A program made the translations under genes and the position numbers. The notes beneath the pieces are model-generated. The model was not told the origin of the DNA, made no database searches, and saw only the letters and a list, made by a program, of their open reading frames with translations. 64,000 bases of DNA from Pseudorhodobacter ferrugineus DSM 5888 (GTDB lineage Bacteria > Pseudomonadota > Alphaproteobacteria > Rhodobacterales > Rhodobacteraceae): NCBI RefSeq assembly GCF_000420745.1, contig NZ_ATVN01000011.1:1-64000 (forward strand), read 5' to 3'. Below are positions 27,455 through 35,957 of this stretch, one piece after another; the stretch's first letter is position 1, and each line of letters starts with the position of its first letter.

Positions 27455-28069
27455 TCAACCGTTGGCGCGGCGGCCCCAGCCCCCCTGCGCGCGGATGGTA
27501 CTCGACGAGACATTCATCAATGGCATGTTCAAAAAACACCAGCGCGGCGCGGGCCCATAGGCCAAACGCTGTGCCGCTACCTCGGGAATTCGCGCGCGCC
27601 AAAACACCTCGGCGGTTTTCGACAATCGCGCGCCGATGCGGCTTCCAGGCCGCGCCAAAACGCCAATCGGCACCATCCGCATGATGTCTTGCCAGCGATC
27701 CCAGCGGTCAAACTGCAACAGATTGTCCGCACCCATCAACCAGACAAACCGCACCCCCGGATAGTGCGCACCCAATGCCTCCAGCGTCGCCGCCGTATAG
27801 CGCGTGTCCAAACGTGCCTCTATATCCGTAATAATCACACGCGGATCGTCTATCACCGCCCGCGCCCGCACCAGACGGTCAACCATCGGTGCAGGCTGGC
27901 GTGCCTTTAACGGATTGCCGGGCGAAACCAGCCACCAAACGCGGTCCAACCCAAACCGCTTCAACGCCTCGCGCGTTAAATGCGCATGGCCCGCGTGTGC
28001 CGGATCAAACGATCCGCCCAAAAGGCCAATAACCATGCCCTTGGTCGCAATTGGAAATCCTTGCCGCAC
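27455..28069 (-). CDS. nadD: Nicotinate-nucleotide adenylyltransferase
   Basis: About 204 residues. NadD adenylates nicotinate mononucleotide in NAD synthesis. The nucleotidyltransferase signature [11 protein letters not shown] is near the N-terminus and the ISSTxIR-like motif ([10 protein letters not shown]) near the C-terminus. GTG 28069 is preferred: it has AGGTAGGG upstream and gives an N-terminus usual for the order; TTG 28096 and ATG 28036 are alternatives. In many relatives rsfS follows nadD; here dacB follows instead. Confidence 0.9.
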   Translation of the reverse strand: MRQGFPIATKGMVIGLLGGSFDPAHAGHAHLTREALKRFGLDRVWWLVSPGNPLKARQPAPMVDRLVRARAVIDDPRVIITDIEARLDTRYTAATLEALGAHYPGVRFVWLMGADNLLQFDRWDRWQDIMRMVPIGVLARPGSRIGARLSKTAEVFWRARIPEVAAQRLAYGPAPRWCFLNMPLMNVSSSTIRAQGGWGRRANG

Positions 28070-28207
28070 GCGCCCTACCTTTTGCCAGACATCCAAGGCT
28101 TGCCAGCCCTGACCAGCAATTTCAACCGGAATGCAGCTATATTGCCGGGCAACCCTGATTGCCCTTTCCCGCGTTTCCCACTAAAACATCCGCCAAACAC
28201 ACGCAGC

Positions 28208-28228
28208 GGTGGGTTTCACCCACCCTAC
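28208..28228 (-). repeat. Single REP element upstream of ettA
   Basis: A 21-base palindromic unit (GGTGGGT…ACCCACCCTAC) differing by one base in length from the REP units that flank the RAYT gene at 29924-30633. It lies 26 bases before the ettA start codon, in its leader. Confidence 0.75.
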
Positions 28229-28253
28229 GCCCAGAACCCATAGGAATATCATC

Positions 28254-29909
28254 ATGGCCAGCTATCAATACATCTACCACATGGACGGCGTGTCAAAAAC
28301 CTATCCGGGTGGCAAGAAATGCTTTGAAAACATTCAGCTCAACTTCCTGCCCGGTGTGAAAATCGGTGTGGTCGGCGTGAACGGCGCGGGTAAATCCACG
28401 CTGCTGAAAATCATGGCCGGCATGGACACGGATTTTAAGGGTGAGGCTTGGGCTGCAAAGGGTGCCAAAGTCGGCTACCTCGCGCAGGAACCGCATCTGG
28501 ACCCGAACTTGACCGCCAAAGAAAACGTCATGCTGGGCGTGGCCGATAAAACCGCGATCCTTGAGCGTTACAATGAACTTGCGATGAACTACTCCGATGA
28601 GACTGCGGACGAGATGGCAAATCTGCAAGACCAGATCGACGCGGGCAACCTGTGGGAACTGGAAGCATCGGTTGGTGTGGCGATGGACGCCCTGCGCTGC
28701 CCGCCCGATGACGCGAATGTCGAGGATCTGTCGGGCGGTGAACGCCGCCGCGTGGCGCTGTGCAAGCTGCTGCTGGAAGAACCCGACATGCTGCTGCTGG
28801 ATGAACCGACCAACCACCTTGACGCCGAATCGATTGCTTGGCTGCAAAAGCACCTGATCAACTACAAAGGCACGATCCTGATCGTCACCCACGACCGTTA
28901 TTTCCTGGATGATATCACCAGCTGGATTCTGGAACTCGACCGTGGTCGCGGTATTCCGTACGAGGGCAACTATTCCGCATGGCTGGAACAAAAAGCCAAG
29001 CGGATGCAGCAGGAAAGCCGCGAGGACAAGACCAAGCAAAAGGCGTTGGAAAAAGAACTGGAGTGGATCCGTTCCGGTGCCAAGGCCCGCCAATCCAAAG
29101 GCAAGGCCCGTATTGCGCGCTATAACGAAATGGCCGGTCAAACGGTTATGGAACGCTCGACCACCGCGCAAATCGTTATTCCGAACGGCGAACGCCTTGG
29201 CAACAAGGTGATCGAGGTTGTCGGCCTGAAAAAGCACATGGGCGACAAACAGTTGATCGAGGATCTGACATTTACCATCCCACCGGGTGCGATTGTCGGT
29301 GTGATCGGGCCGAACGGCGCGGGTAAATCGACCCTGTTCCGCATGATCACCGGCCAAGAACAGCCCGATGAAGGCACGGTCACTTTGGGTGACACCGTGC
29401 AACTGGCCTATGTCGACCAGTCGCGCGACTCGCTGGATCCGAACGCAACCGCATGGGAGGAGATTTCAGGCGGGGCCGAGGTGATCCACCTTGGCGACAT
29501 GGACGTGAACAGCCGCGTTTATGCAGGCTCGTTCAACTTCAAAGGCACGGATCAACAGAAAAAGGTTGGCCTGCTATCGGGTGGCGAGCGGAACCGCGTT
29601 CACATGGCCAAACTGCTACGGTCCGGCGGCAACGTGCTGCTCCTCGATGAGCCCACAAACGACTTGGACGTGGAAACGCTGCAAGCCTTGGAACAAGCGA
29701 TCGAAGATTTCGCCGGCTGCGCGATCATCATCTCGCACGACCGCTTTTTCCTTGACCGCCTGTGTACCCACATGCTCGCCTTTGAAGGCGACGCGCATGT
29801 GGAATGGTTTGAAGGCAACTTTGAGGACTACGAGCAGGATAAAATCCGCCGCTTGGGTCCGGATGCGTTGGAGCCAAAGCGGGCGAAGTATAAGCGTTTT
29901 TCGCGCTGA
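28254..29909 (+). CDS. ettA: Energy-dependent translational throttle protein EttA (ABC-F)
   Basis: A 551-residue ABC-F ATPase with two nucleotide-binding domains and no membrane part. Walker A motifs are GVNGAGKST (41-49) and GPNGAGKST (near 350); signature LSGGERRR and LSGGERNR; both DEPTNHLD and DEPTNDLD are intact. The arm and linker (about 240-300, KAKRMQQESREDKTKQKALEKELEWIRSGAKARQSKGKAR) are those of EttA. It binds the ribosomal E site and tunes the first elongation step to ATP/ADP ratio. ATG 28254 fits family alignment (MASYQYIYHMDGVSK). A REP is in its leader and an inverted REP pair follows its stop. Confidence 0.95.
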   Translation: MASYQYIYHMDGVSKTYPGGKKCFENIQLNFLPGVKIGVVGVNGAGKSTLLKIMAGMDTDFKGEAWAAKGAKVGYLAQEPHLDPNLTAKENVMLGVADKTAILERYNELAMNYSDETADEMANLQDQIDAGNLWELEASVGVAMDALRCPPDDANVEDLSGGERRRVALCKLLLEEPDMLLLDEPTNHLDAESIAWLQKHLINYKGTILIVTHDRYFLDDITSWILELDRGRGIPYEGNYSAWLEQKAKRMQQESREDKTKQKALEKELEWIRSGAKARQSKGKARIARYNEMAGQTVMERSTTAQIVIPNGERLGNKVIEVVGLKKHMGDKQLIEDLTFTIPPGAIVGVIGPNGAGKSTLFRMITGQEQPDEGTVTLGDTVQLAYVDQSRDSLDPNATAWEEISGGAEVIHLGDMDVNSRVYAGSFNFKGTDQQKKVGLLSGGERNRVHMAKLLRSGGNVLLLDEPTNDLDVETLQALEQAIEDFAGCAIIISHDRFFLDRLCTHMLAFEGDAHVEWFEGNFEDYEQDKIRRLGPDALEPKRAKYKRFSR

Positions 29910-29923
29910 CATTTCGCATAAGT

Positions 29924-29985
29924 GTAGGGTGGGTGATAACCCACCTTTGCTAAACAAAGGGGCGGTGGGTTGGCACCCACCCTAC
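29924..29985. repeat. Inverted pair of REP elements 3' of ettA
   Basis: Unit A (29924-29945) reads GTAGGGTGGGTGATAACCCA and so on; unit B (29964-29985) is its near-perfect inverse, ending CACCCACCCTAC. Each unit is itself a hairpin, and the 18-base spacer has its own small stem (CTTTG/CAAAG). The arrangement is that of a REPIN. Unit B supplies the stop codon of the RAYT gene. Confidence 0.85.
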
Positions 29986-30506
29986 TCTCCAAATGCGCCG
30001 TCAGGCACCTTGCCTGACCATTCTGCGGGAACACGGCCAAGACGAATATCGCGGTGGATAGACGAATACGGCCAATCTTGTGCCGACTTTACCAGACCGT
30101 GCTTCACGGGATTGCCCCAACAATAGGCCAAATGACCCTGATAATCCGCATCGCTGCGAATGTGATGGTCCCAGAACCTGCGCTGCCACAAACCTGCTTC
30201 ACCTTTGGTTTCCTTCGACAAAGTGCGCGGGCCAATCCGGCGCACTTTTCGTGAAAAGCCAGTCTTGATTTCTTTCCAACGGGTTGAAAAGTCGTGATCA
30301 TTGGCAGGCAACGTCCAGATCGCATGGAGATGGTCCGGTAAAACGACCCACGCGTCAATCTTGAACGGTTTGCGGGCCATCACTTCGGCCACAGACCAGC
30401 GCAGAACGTCAACTTCACGCAACAACATATCACTGCCCCGCTCCGCAAGTTTGACCGTGAAAAAGATGGTGGCCCCGCTCACCTTTGGGCGAATGTAGTT
30501 CGACAT
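29982..30506 (-). CDS. REP-associated tyrosine transposase (RAYT)
   Basis: A 174-residue Y1/HUH single-strand transposase of the IS200-related RAYT group. The HUH-type motif is H59-L-H61 in VVLPDHLHAIW; the likely catalytic tyrosine is Y122 in RSDADYQGHLAYCWGNPVKHGLV, followed by the conserved NPVKHGLV and WPYSS. RAYTs cut and join REP palindromes and are single-copy domesticated genes. The protein has the usual length and both active-site elements, so it looks functional. It is flanked on both sides by inverted REP pairs, and its TAG stop is read from the adjoining REP. Confidence 0.92.
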   Translation of the reverse strand: MSNYIRPKVSGATIFFTVKLAERGSDMLLREVDVLRWSVAEVMARKPFKIDAWVVLPDHLHAIWTLPANDHDFSTRWKEIKTGFSRKVRRIGPRTLSKETKGEAGLWQRRFWDHHIRSDADYQGHLAYCWGNPVKHGLVKSAQDWPYSSIHRDIRLGRVPAEWSGKVPDGAFGE

Positions 30507-30566
30507 GGCCCAGCATTGCCGAAATCTGGTTAATTAACCGTTTAAAGACTGAACTGTCGCGTCAGT

Positions 30567-30633
30567 GTAGGGTGGGTGATAACCCACCGCTCCGGTTTGA
30601 CATGTCCAAAAGGTGGGTTATCACCCACACTAC
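30567..30633. repeat. Inverted pair of REP elements 5' of the RAYT gene
   Basis: Unit C (30567-30588) is identical to unit A at 29924-29945 over 22 bases; unit D (30612-30633) is its inverse with one change (CACACTAC instead of CACCCTAC). The 23-base spacer is unrelated to that of the other pair. Confidence 0.85.
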
Positions 30634-30696
30634 CCTAAAGGAACCGATCCACCCCGACACGCGTTCAACCTGCAGCAACAGCAAATGGAGAAGATC

Positions 30697-30774
30697 ATGA
30701 AAGGCATCATCGCTTGGTTTATGGGGGTTCCGATTTTCGTGATTATCCTGCTTTACGTCTTCGGGTTCTTTTGA
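30697..30774 (+). CDS. 25-residue hydrophobic membrane peptide
   Basis: ATG 30697 has GGAG-AAG directly upstream (six bases). The product MKGIIAWFMGVPIFVIILLY plus VFGFF is a single membrane helix with one lysine at the cytoplasmic end. Such peptides are below the size used by most gene finders. I recall near-identical small peptides in other bacteria but cannot verify this here. It stands alone after the REP pair. Confidence 0.55.
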   Translation: MKGIIAWFMGVPIFVIILLYVFGFF

Positions 30775-30801
30775 TCGACAGTCAAAGGCGGCATTTGCCC
30801 C

Positions 30802-31200
30802 CTACCCCACCACCCTCGGCCGGCCCGCATCATCAATCGCCACAAAGGTAAACACCGCCTCGGTCACCTTTTCGCGGTCGCCAATCCGGCCCCGCCGTAC
30901 CCACGCCTCAATCTCTATCCCCATCGACGTGCGGCCCACACGCACCACACGGCCATAGATGCACAGCACATCGCCCACCCGCACGGGACGGATAAACTTC
31001 ATCGCGTCCAGCGCCACTGTCGTCACGCGGCCTCCTGCCCGTTCGCCTGCGATAATGCCCGCCGCGATGTCCATCTGGCTAAGTACCCAGCCGCCAAAGA
31101 TATCACCATTGGTGTTCACATCGCGCGGCATCGCCAGAGTGCGCAGAGTCAGCTCGCCTTCCGGCCCGCCAGACAAGCCCGCTTCAATATCCTTTTCCAT
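30802..31200 (-). CDS. Acyl-CoA thioesterase, hotdog fold (YciA type)
   Basis: A 132-residue hotdog-fold thioesterase that hydrolyses acyl-CoA. The YciA-type motif MPRDVNTNGDIFGGWVLSQMD (about 24-44) holds the catalytic region; the fold covers the whole protein. Its start overlaps the end of the ectoine synthase gene by 17 bases, so the two are translationally coupled. Confidence 0.9.
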   Translation of the reverse strand: MEKDIEAGLSGGPEGELTLRTLAMPRDVNTNGDIFGGWVLSQMDIAAGIIAGERAGGRVTTVALDAMKFIRPVRVGDVLCIYGRVVRVGRTSMGIEIEAWVRRGRIGDREKVTEAVFTFVAIDDAGRPRVVG

Positions 31201-31549
31201 GCAATTCCTCCCCTGTCAGCGCCGGGGTAAAGGTGCACACCAACCGCATTTCATCAAAGGCCCGCAGGGTGTGGCGATCATGGGCGTTTAAGGCATAAAT
31301 CACCCCCGGCGTGATGGGATGCACCTGCCCTGTCGCCAAATCCTCAATCTCGCCCCGCCCCGAAATGCAATAGCAGGCCTCAAGGTGCGATTTGTATTCC
31401 AGTGTCATCGCGGCACCCGCAAAAATCACCGTGTCGGTCATGGTATAGCCCATGCCATCGGGGGCAGTCAGCAAACGGCGACTGTTCCAGCCCGGCCCCG
31501 TCACGTCATGCGCGGTGCCGATCACCCCATCCAAACTGCGAACAATCAT
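31184..31549 (-). CDS. ectC: L-ectoine synthase, solitary
   Basis: A 121-residue cupin that cyclises N-gamma-acetyl-diaminobutyrate to ectoine. The three iron ligands known from studied EctC proteins fall at the same numbers here: E57 (SHLEACY), Y85 (PGVIYAL) and H93 (HDRHTL). The family end FTPALTGEELH is present; the tail is slightly shorter than usual. ATG 31549 follows GGGAGG. ectA, ectB and ectD are not beside it; instead it overlaps an acyl-CoA thioesterase. Solitary EctC proteins exist in some bacteria and may use imported precursor or another substrate. Confidence 0.85.
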   Translation of the reverse strand: MIVRSLDGVIGTAHDVTGPGWNSRRLLTAPDGMGYTMTDTVIFAGAAMTLEYKSHLEACYCISGRGEIEDLATGQVHPITPGVIYALNAHDRHTLRAFDEMRLVCTFTPALTGEELHGKGY

Positions 31550-31609
31550 TCCAACCCTCCCACGTTGCTTTGCCAAGCCTGCCAAAGACCTGCCACAAAC
31601 GCCAGCGGT

Positions 31610-32713
31610 TTACAGCGAATTGTTCAGCCCCACGACCGACCGCGCCAAGCCAAAGACCGTATTGGCCGTAGCCAGCGGGGATTCAGTCGCCAGCACGCTA
31701 TCATCGGGGTTCACCTGAAAATTCCGCGCGGCGAACAAGCCGTCTGCGGTGGTCAAATCAAAGGTGAACACGACCTGCTTCATCACTGGTCCTTTTATCC
31801 CATCCGCCCGCAACGCCCGCACCGGATATTCGCGTAAAATCAATACACCTTTGGGATTGGCGCGAGTGTCATTGATGCCCCCAACCAGCGACATCGCCTC
31901 AAGCGCCGTAATGTGATCTTGGTCAAAGTACACAAGGCTTTCCGTACCCGTGGCGCCCAACGCCGTGAAATACCGATCATCGGCCCGCACGATCACCTTA
32001 TCGCCGCCGCGCAAAGTGGTGTTTTTGCTGGCATCCGACAACAACCGATTCGCCCGAATTTCATAGGTCTTGCCATCACGGATCAACCGCACCAACGGGT
32101 TTTTCAACGTCGGCGCAATCCCCCCGCCTTGGGCCAGCAGGCTTAGGATCGAAAAATTCCGGTCGGGCATCGGATAGCTGCCGGGTTTGCCCACACCGCT
32201 GACCAAATCAACTGTATTGCGCGCGCCCGGTTCCACCGAAAGCTGCACCTGCGCCGATGCCGCAATCGGCTCCAACGCCTTTTGAATCTCGGCCCGCGCG
32301 GCATCGGGCGTCAGGCCGTTCACCACCACCTCACCCAGATAGGGCACAAAAATCGTGCCCGTGGCCGATACTTGTGTGGGTGCCAAGGACACGGTTTTCT
32401 GCCCGCCTGCGGCCAGCAAGGAATTTTCCTGACTATCCCAAATCACCACATTCACCGTATCACCCGACCGGATAGCCGAACTCGCAGGCCCCGCTTTGGC
32501 CCCGATCCACCCGTGCCCGCCACCACCACCCGTGCGCGGCCACTTTGCCAATTGGTCCATATTGCTGCGGCTGACGCCTATCACCGAAAATGTCGGCTCT
32601 TTGGCATCTTTTTCGCGCAAAATCTCGGATGACAAGGCCGCACCGCGCGGCAAACCGCAAGCCATCAGCGATACCGCTGCGATCAAAAGCGCGCAGATAG
32701 GTCCAAATCGCAT
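31610..32713 (-). CDS. Polysaccharide export outer-membrane lipoprotein (Wza/KpsD-like)
   Basis: A 367-residue protein with a lipoprotein signal (MRFGPICALLIAAVSLMAC, cysteine at 19), a polysaccharide-export domain (about 75-165: SGDTVNVVIWDSQENSL … GTIFVPYLGEVVVNGLT) and two SLBB-like domains (about 170-345). It forms the outer-membrane channel for capsule or exopolysaccharide. ATG 32713 has GGGAG upstream. Only a sugar-nucleotide epimerase gene is adjacent; no polymerase, flippase or tyrosine kinase gene is in view. Confidence 0.88.
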   Translation of the reverse strand: MRFGPICALLIAAVSLMACGLPRGAALSSEILREKDAKEPTFSVIGVSRSNMDQLAKWPRTGGGGGHGWIGAKAGPASSAIRSGDTVNVVIWDSQENSLLAAGGQKTVSLAPTQVSATGTIFVPYLGEVVVNGLTPDAARAEIQKALEPIAASAQVQLSVEPGARNTVDLVSGVGKPGSYPMPDRNFSILSLLAQGGGIAPTLKNPLVRLIRDGKTYEIRANRLLSDASKNTTLRGGDKVIVRADDRYFTALGATGTESLVYFDQDHITALEAMSLVGGINDTRANPKGVLILREYPVRALRADGIKGPVMKQVVFTFDLTTADGLFAARNFQVNPDDSVLATESPLATANTVFGLARSVVGLNNSL

Positions 32714-32844
32714 AACTGCTCCCAGCCTGATTCCTCGGCCACGATAGTCGCGGCAAAAAGGGCGTACCACCGCACAGGTTGCAACGGCAAACGATAAATC
32801 AGCTTATGTGACTTTATTAAGCGATTTCAGCTCTGAACGCAGAG

Positions 32845-33852
32845 CTATTTTCCGGAATACTCCCGATACCAATCCACAAAATGCTGGATACCCGTCTGCA
32901 CATCGGTTTCTGGCTTATAGCCCGTCAATCGCTGCAACAGGCTGGCATCGGCCCAGGTGCGCGGCACATCACCGGCTTGCATCGGCATCAGGTTGCGCGT
33001 GGTTTTCAGGCCCAGCGCCGCCTCAATTGCATCGATAAAATCGGTCAGCTTTACCGATGTCGAATTACCGATATTGACCACCCGCCAGGGCGCCACGGGC
33101 GACAGGCTATCGCCTTCGGGTACCACTCCATCCACAGGGCGCTGCGGCGCTACGTCCATCAACAGCCGGATTCCGCGCACCAAATCAGTCACATAGGTAA
33201 AATCGCGGTACATCTCGCCATAATTATAAACATCAATCGCTTGGCCATCCAAGGTCGCATCCACAAACTTATAAAGCGCCATATCAGGCCGCCCCCATGG
33301 GCCATAAACCGTGAAAAACCGGAACATCGTGATCGGCAACCCGTGAATATGCGCATAGGCATGGGCCATGTTTTCATTGGCCTTTTTGGTCGCCGCGTAA
33401 AACGACATCTGCGACTCGACCTTGTCCGTTTCCGCATAAGGCACCTTGTCATTCGCCCCGTAAACGGACGAGGTCGACGCCATCAGCAAATGCTGCACTC
33501 CCAGCCGCCGCGCCGCCTCCATCACATTGAACGACCCAATGACATTGCTGTCCAAATAGGCGCGCGGGTTTTCGATACTATAGCGCACCCCCGCTTGGGC
33601 CGCCAAATGCACGATGATATCGGGCGCAAACGCATCCGCCACACGGTCAAACAGCGCCTGATCTTCCAGCATCCCTTCGGTCGCAGTGAAGCCTGCGTTT
33701 TGCAACAAAACCTGATGTCGGCGCTGTTTCAGGCGTACGTCATAATAATCGGTCATGCCGTCGAAACCATGCACGACAGCGCCCTCGGCCAACAGCAATC
33801 GCGCAAGATGAAAGCCGATAAAACCCGCCGTGCCTGTTATTAATACCCGCAT
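32845..33852 (-). CDS. UDP-sugar 4-epimerase, UDP-glucuronate epimerase type
   Basis: A 335-residue short-chain dehydrogenase of the extended class. NAD-binding GTAGFIGFHLA at 7-17, the SST motif in LLMASTSSVYG, and Y-x3-K as FYAATKK are in place. The segment FRFFTVYGPWGRPDMALYKF is characteristic of UDP-glucuronate 4-epimerases, which make UDP-galacturonate for surface polysaccharides. It lies 130 bases upstream of the export lipoprotein gene, and the pairing supports a surface-polysaccharide role. Exact substrate not proven. Confidence 0.88.
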   Translation of the reverse strand: MRVLITGTAGFIGFHLARLLLAEGAVVHGFDGMTDYYDVRLKQRRHQVLLQNAGFTATEGMLEDQALFDRVADAFAPDIIVHLAAQAGVRYSIENPRAYLDSNVIGSFNVMEAARRLGVQHLLMASTSSVYGANDKVPYAETDKVESQMSFYAATKKANENMAHAYAHIHGLPITMFRFFTVYGPWGRPDMALYKFVDATLDGQAIDVYNYGEMYRDFTYVTDLVRGIRLLMDVAPQRPVDGVVPEGDSLSPVAPWRVVNIGNSTSVKLTDFIDAIEAALGLKTTRNLMPMQAGDVPRTWADASLLQRLTGYKPETDVQTGIQHFVDWYREYSGK

Positions 33853-33870
33853 GTTAAACGCCCCTCACAA

Positions 33871-34773
33871 TCACAATTTACCCGCGCCCACCAGCGGCGT
33901 CACCGCGCGGCGCTTCAACTGCGCCTCACGCCATGTGATATAACTGACCGCACCAATAATCACCGCACCACCCAGCAAAACAAACGGGTCCACAGCCTCG
34001 CCAAAGACGAAAAAGCCCAGCATCGTGGCCCAAACCAATTGCAAAAACGTCACGGGTTGCGTCACCGAAATCGGCGCCACCGCAAAGGCCCGCGTCATGC
34101 AATAATGCCCCGAGGTCGCGGCCAGCGCCACCACGGCCAACCAGCCCAGCTGCGCCAGCGACATCGGCACCCAAACCCAAATAGCAAAGGGCAACAGGCC
34201 CAACGTCACCGTCACCGACAAAATCCCCACAACGGCTCCCGCAGGCATCTTGCCGCTCAGGCTTTTTGCAAACAGATATGACCCCGCAAAACAAATCGCC
34301 GCCCCCAGCTGCGACCAATGCCCCGGCTCAATTTCCCTTACCCCCGGCCGCAGCACGATCAGCGCGCCAAGCAGCGCCACGCCAATCGCAATCAACCGCC
34401 GAACAGCCAGCTTTTCGCCAAACAACAGCGCCGCCCCCAGCGTCACACACACGGGGTTCAGGTATCCAATCGCCGTCACCTCGGCCACCGGAATGCGCGC
34501 CATCGCGTAAAACCACAGCACCACGGCCAGCGTATGCACAGCGCCGCGCAACACAATCGTACGCCCCAATCCCGTTGGCACACCGACCCGCCGCAGCGTG
34601 ACCAATGCAGGTGCCAAAAACACCACCCCCCAGCCAAAGCGCAAAAACGCCGATTGCGCAGCGGGCAGGTCGGTTCCCAAATACCGCACAATCCCCGTCA
34701 CCACGACGAACGACAGCCCCGAGGCCAACATCCACGCAACACCAACAACCGGATTAGAAGGAGATTCTCTCAT
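33871..34773 (-). CDS. EamA/DMT-family permease
   Basis: A 300-residue inner-membrane protein with ten helices in two EamA repeats (about 10-140 and 150-285). The second repeat has SGHYCMTRAFAVAPISVTQPVTFLQLVWATMLGFFVFGE, typical of the family. Substrate unknown. ATG 34773 is chosen for AGAAGGAGA upstream; the frame is open far upstream but that part does not look like permease. 18 bases upstream of the epimerase gene. Confidence 0.87.
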   Translation of the reverse strand: MRESPSNPVVGVAWMLASGLSFVVVTGIVRYLGTDLPAAQSAFLRFGWGVVFLAPALVTLRRVGVPTGLGRTIVLRGAVHTLAVVLWFYAMARIPVAEVTAIGYLNPVCVTLGAALLFGEKLAVRRLIAIGVALLGALIVLRPGVREIEPGHWSQLGAAICFAGSYLFAKSLSGKMPAGAVVGILSVTVTLGLLPFAIWVWVPMSLAQLGWLAVVALAATSGHYCMTRAFAVAPISVTQPVTFLQLVWATMLGFFVFGEAVDPFVLLGGAVIIGAVSYITWREAQLKRRAVTPLVGAGKL

Positions 34774-34972
34774 ACACCCCACAAAGCCCCAAACCGCCCC
34801 CGGCGGCAAGGGCATCTCACGGCGCACAGGCCAAGGTTGTGGCAGCCTCACCGACTGACCCCGCCCACACCCTGCGACTTGCTGTAGAACGGTCGGCGGG
34901 TTTTGCCACCCGTCATAAAAGATCCGCCCAATCCCAAACAGCGAATACTGGCCCAAAACCACGTGCAAAACC

Positions 34973-35575
34973 CTAGCTAAACGCCAAGACCCCCGCAATC
35001 ACCCACATCGTGGCCCCCACGATCACTTCCAGCACGACCCAAGACTGCGGCCGCGCCATCACAGGCGCCAACAACCGCGCCCCATAGCCAAGCGCGGTAA
35101 AGAAGCTGGCCGATGCCGCCGCAGCCCCAATGCCAAAGCTAAGCCCATGTGGCGCGTATTGTGCCGAAATCGCCCCGATCAAAACAACCGTATCCAGATA
35201 CACATGGGGGTTCGCCCATGTCAGCACCAAAACGGTCATCACCACCCGCCGCAACGCCACGGGTGCATTGGCCGCGGGCACCAAGGCGGCCCCGCCGTTC
35301 CACGCGGCCCGAAACCGCAGCGTGCCATAGACCAGCAAGAACGCAACCCCTGCCCACAGCATCGCATCGCCCAGCCACGGCACGCTTTTCGACACCGCCC
35401 CAAACCCCGCCACACCCGCCGCGATCAATGCCGTATCCGACGCCGCACAGACAAAAACCACCCAGCCCACATGCTCGCGCCGAATACCTTGGCGCAGCAC
35501 AAACGCATTTTGCGCCCCGATCGCCGCGATCAGGCTAATGGCAACCAAATACCCCGCGACCAGCGCCTCAAACAT
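34973..35575 (-). CDS. lysE: LysE/ArgO-family basic amino acid exporter
   Basis: A 200-residue exporter with six membrane helices. The N-terminal signature GYLVAISLIAAIGAQNAFVLRQGI, including GAQNAFVLRQ, is diagnostic of LysE/ArgO, and WANPHVYLDTVVLIG is in the middle. It exports lysine and/or arginine. It overlaps the ACT-domain gene by 8 bases and lies divergent from argP, whose product is the known activator of such exporters. Confidence 0.93.
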   Translation of the reverse strand: MFEALVAGYLVAISLIAAIGAQNAFVLRQGIRREHVGWVVFVCAASDTALIAAGVAGFGAVSKSVPWLGDAMLWAGVAFLLVYGTLRFRAAWNGGAALVPAANAPVALRRVVMTVLVLTWANPHVYLDTVVLIGAISAQYAPHGLSFGIGAAAASASFFTALGYGARLLAPVMARPQSWVVLEVIVGATMWVIAGVLAFS

Positions 35576-35957
35576 TGCTTACCCCCTGCATCGCAGCCAC
35601 CGCATCATGCCGCAGCACCCACGGTACAAACACGTGATCATGGTGGTATCCCGCAACCATATTCGCACTGATTCCCTCGGCGGTCAGCGCCGCCGATATC
35701 GCCGCCGTCAACCCGACCGCAGCAAGGTCCGAATGCACCGTCAGGCTGATCCGCGCCCACCCGCCCTGATGTGCGACCCCTGCCGCCACCAACACAACCT
35801 CGGTCGCAACCACAGTCATTCCCTCATCCTCGGCCACCATAGCAAAGGCTCCAGCCACCCAATCCGCCCCTTGCGTCAGGCCAAAACCATATGGCGCGTC
35901 ATGCAGTACAGGTTCCATGCTACGCAGCAATTCCGTCAAATCCCCAAGTCCCACCAT
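35568..35957 (-). CDS. ACT-domain protein coupled to lysE
   Basis: A 129-residue cytoplasmic protein made of two ACT-like modules (about 20-65, WVAGAFAMVAEDEGMTVVATE; and 65-125, WARISLTVHSDLAAVGLTAAISAALTAEGISANMVAGYHHDHVFVP). This composition is that of small amino-acid-sensing ACT proteins. It is the first gene of the operon and overlaps lysE by 8 bases, so a role in sensing basic amino acids is plausible but unproven. Confidence 0.8.
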   Translation of the reverse strand: MVGLGDLTELLRSMEPVLHDAPYGFGLTQGADWVAGAFAMVAEDEGMTVVATEVVLVAAGVAHQGGWARISLTVHSDLAAVGLTAAISAALTAEGISANMVAGYHHDHVFVPWVLRHDAVAAMQGVSNV

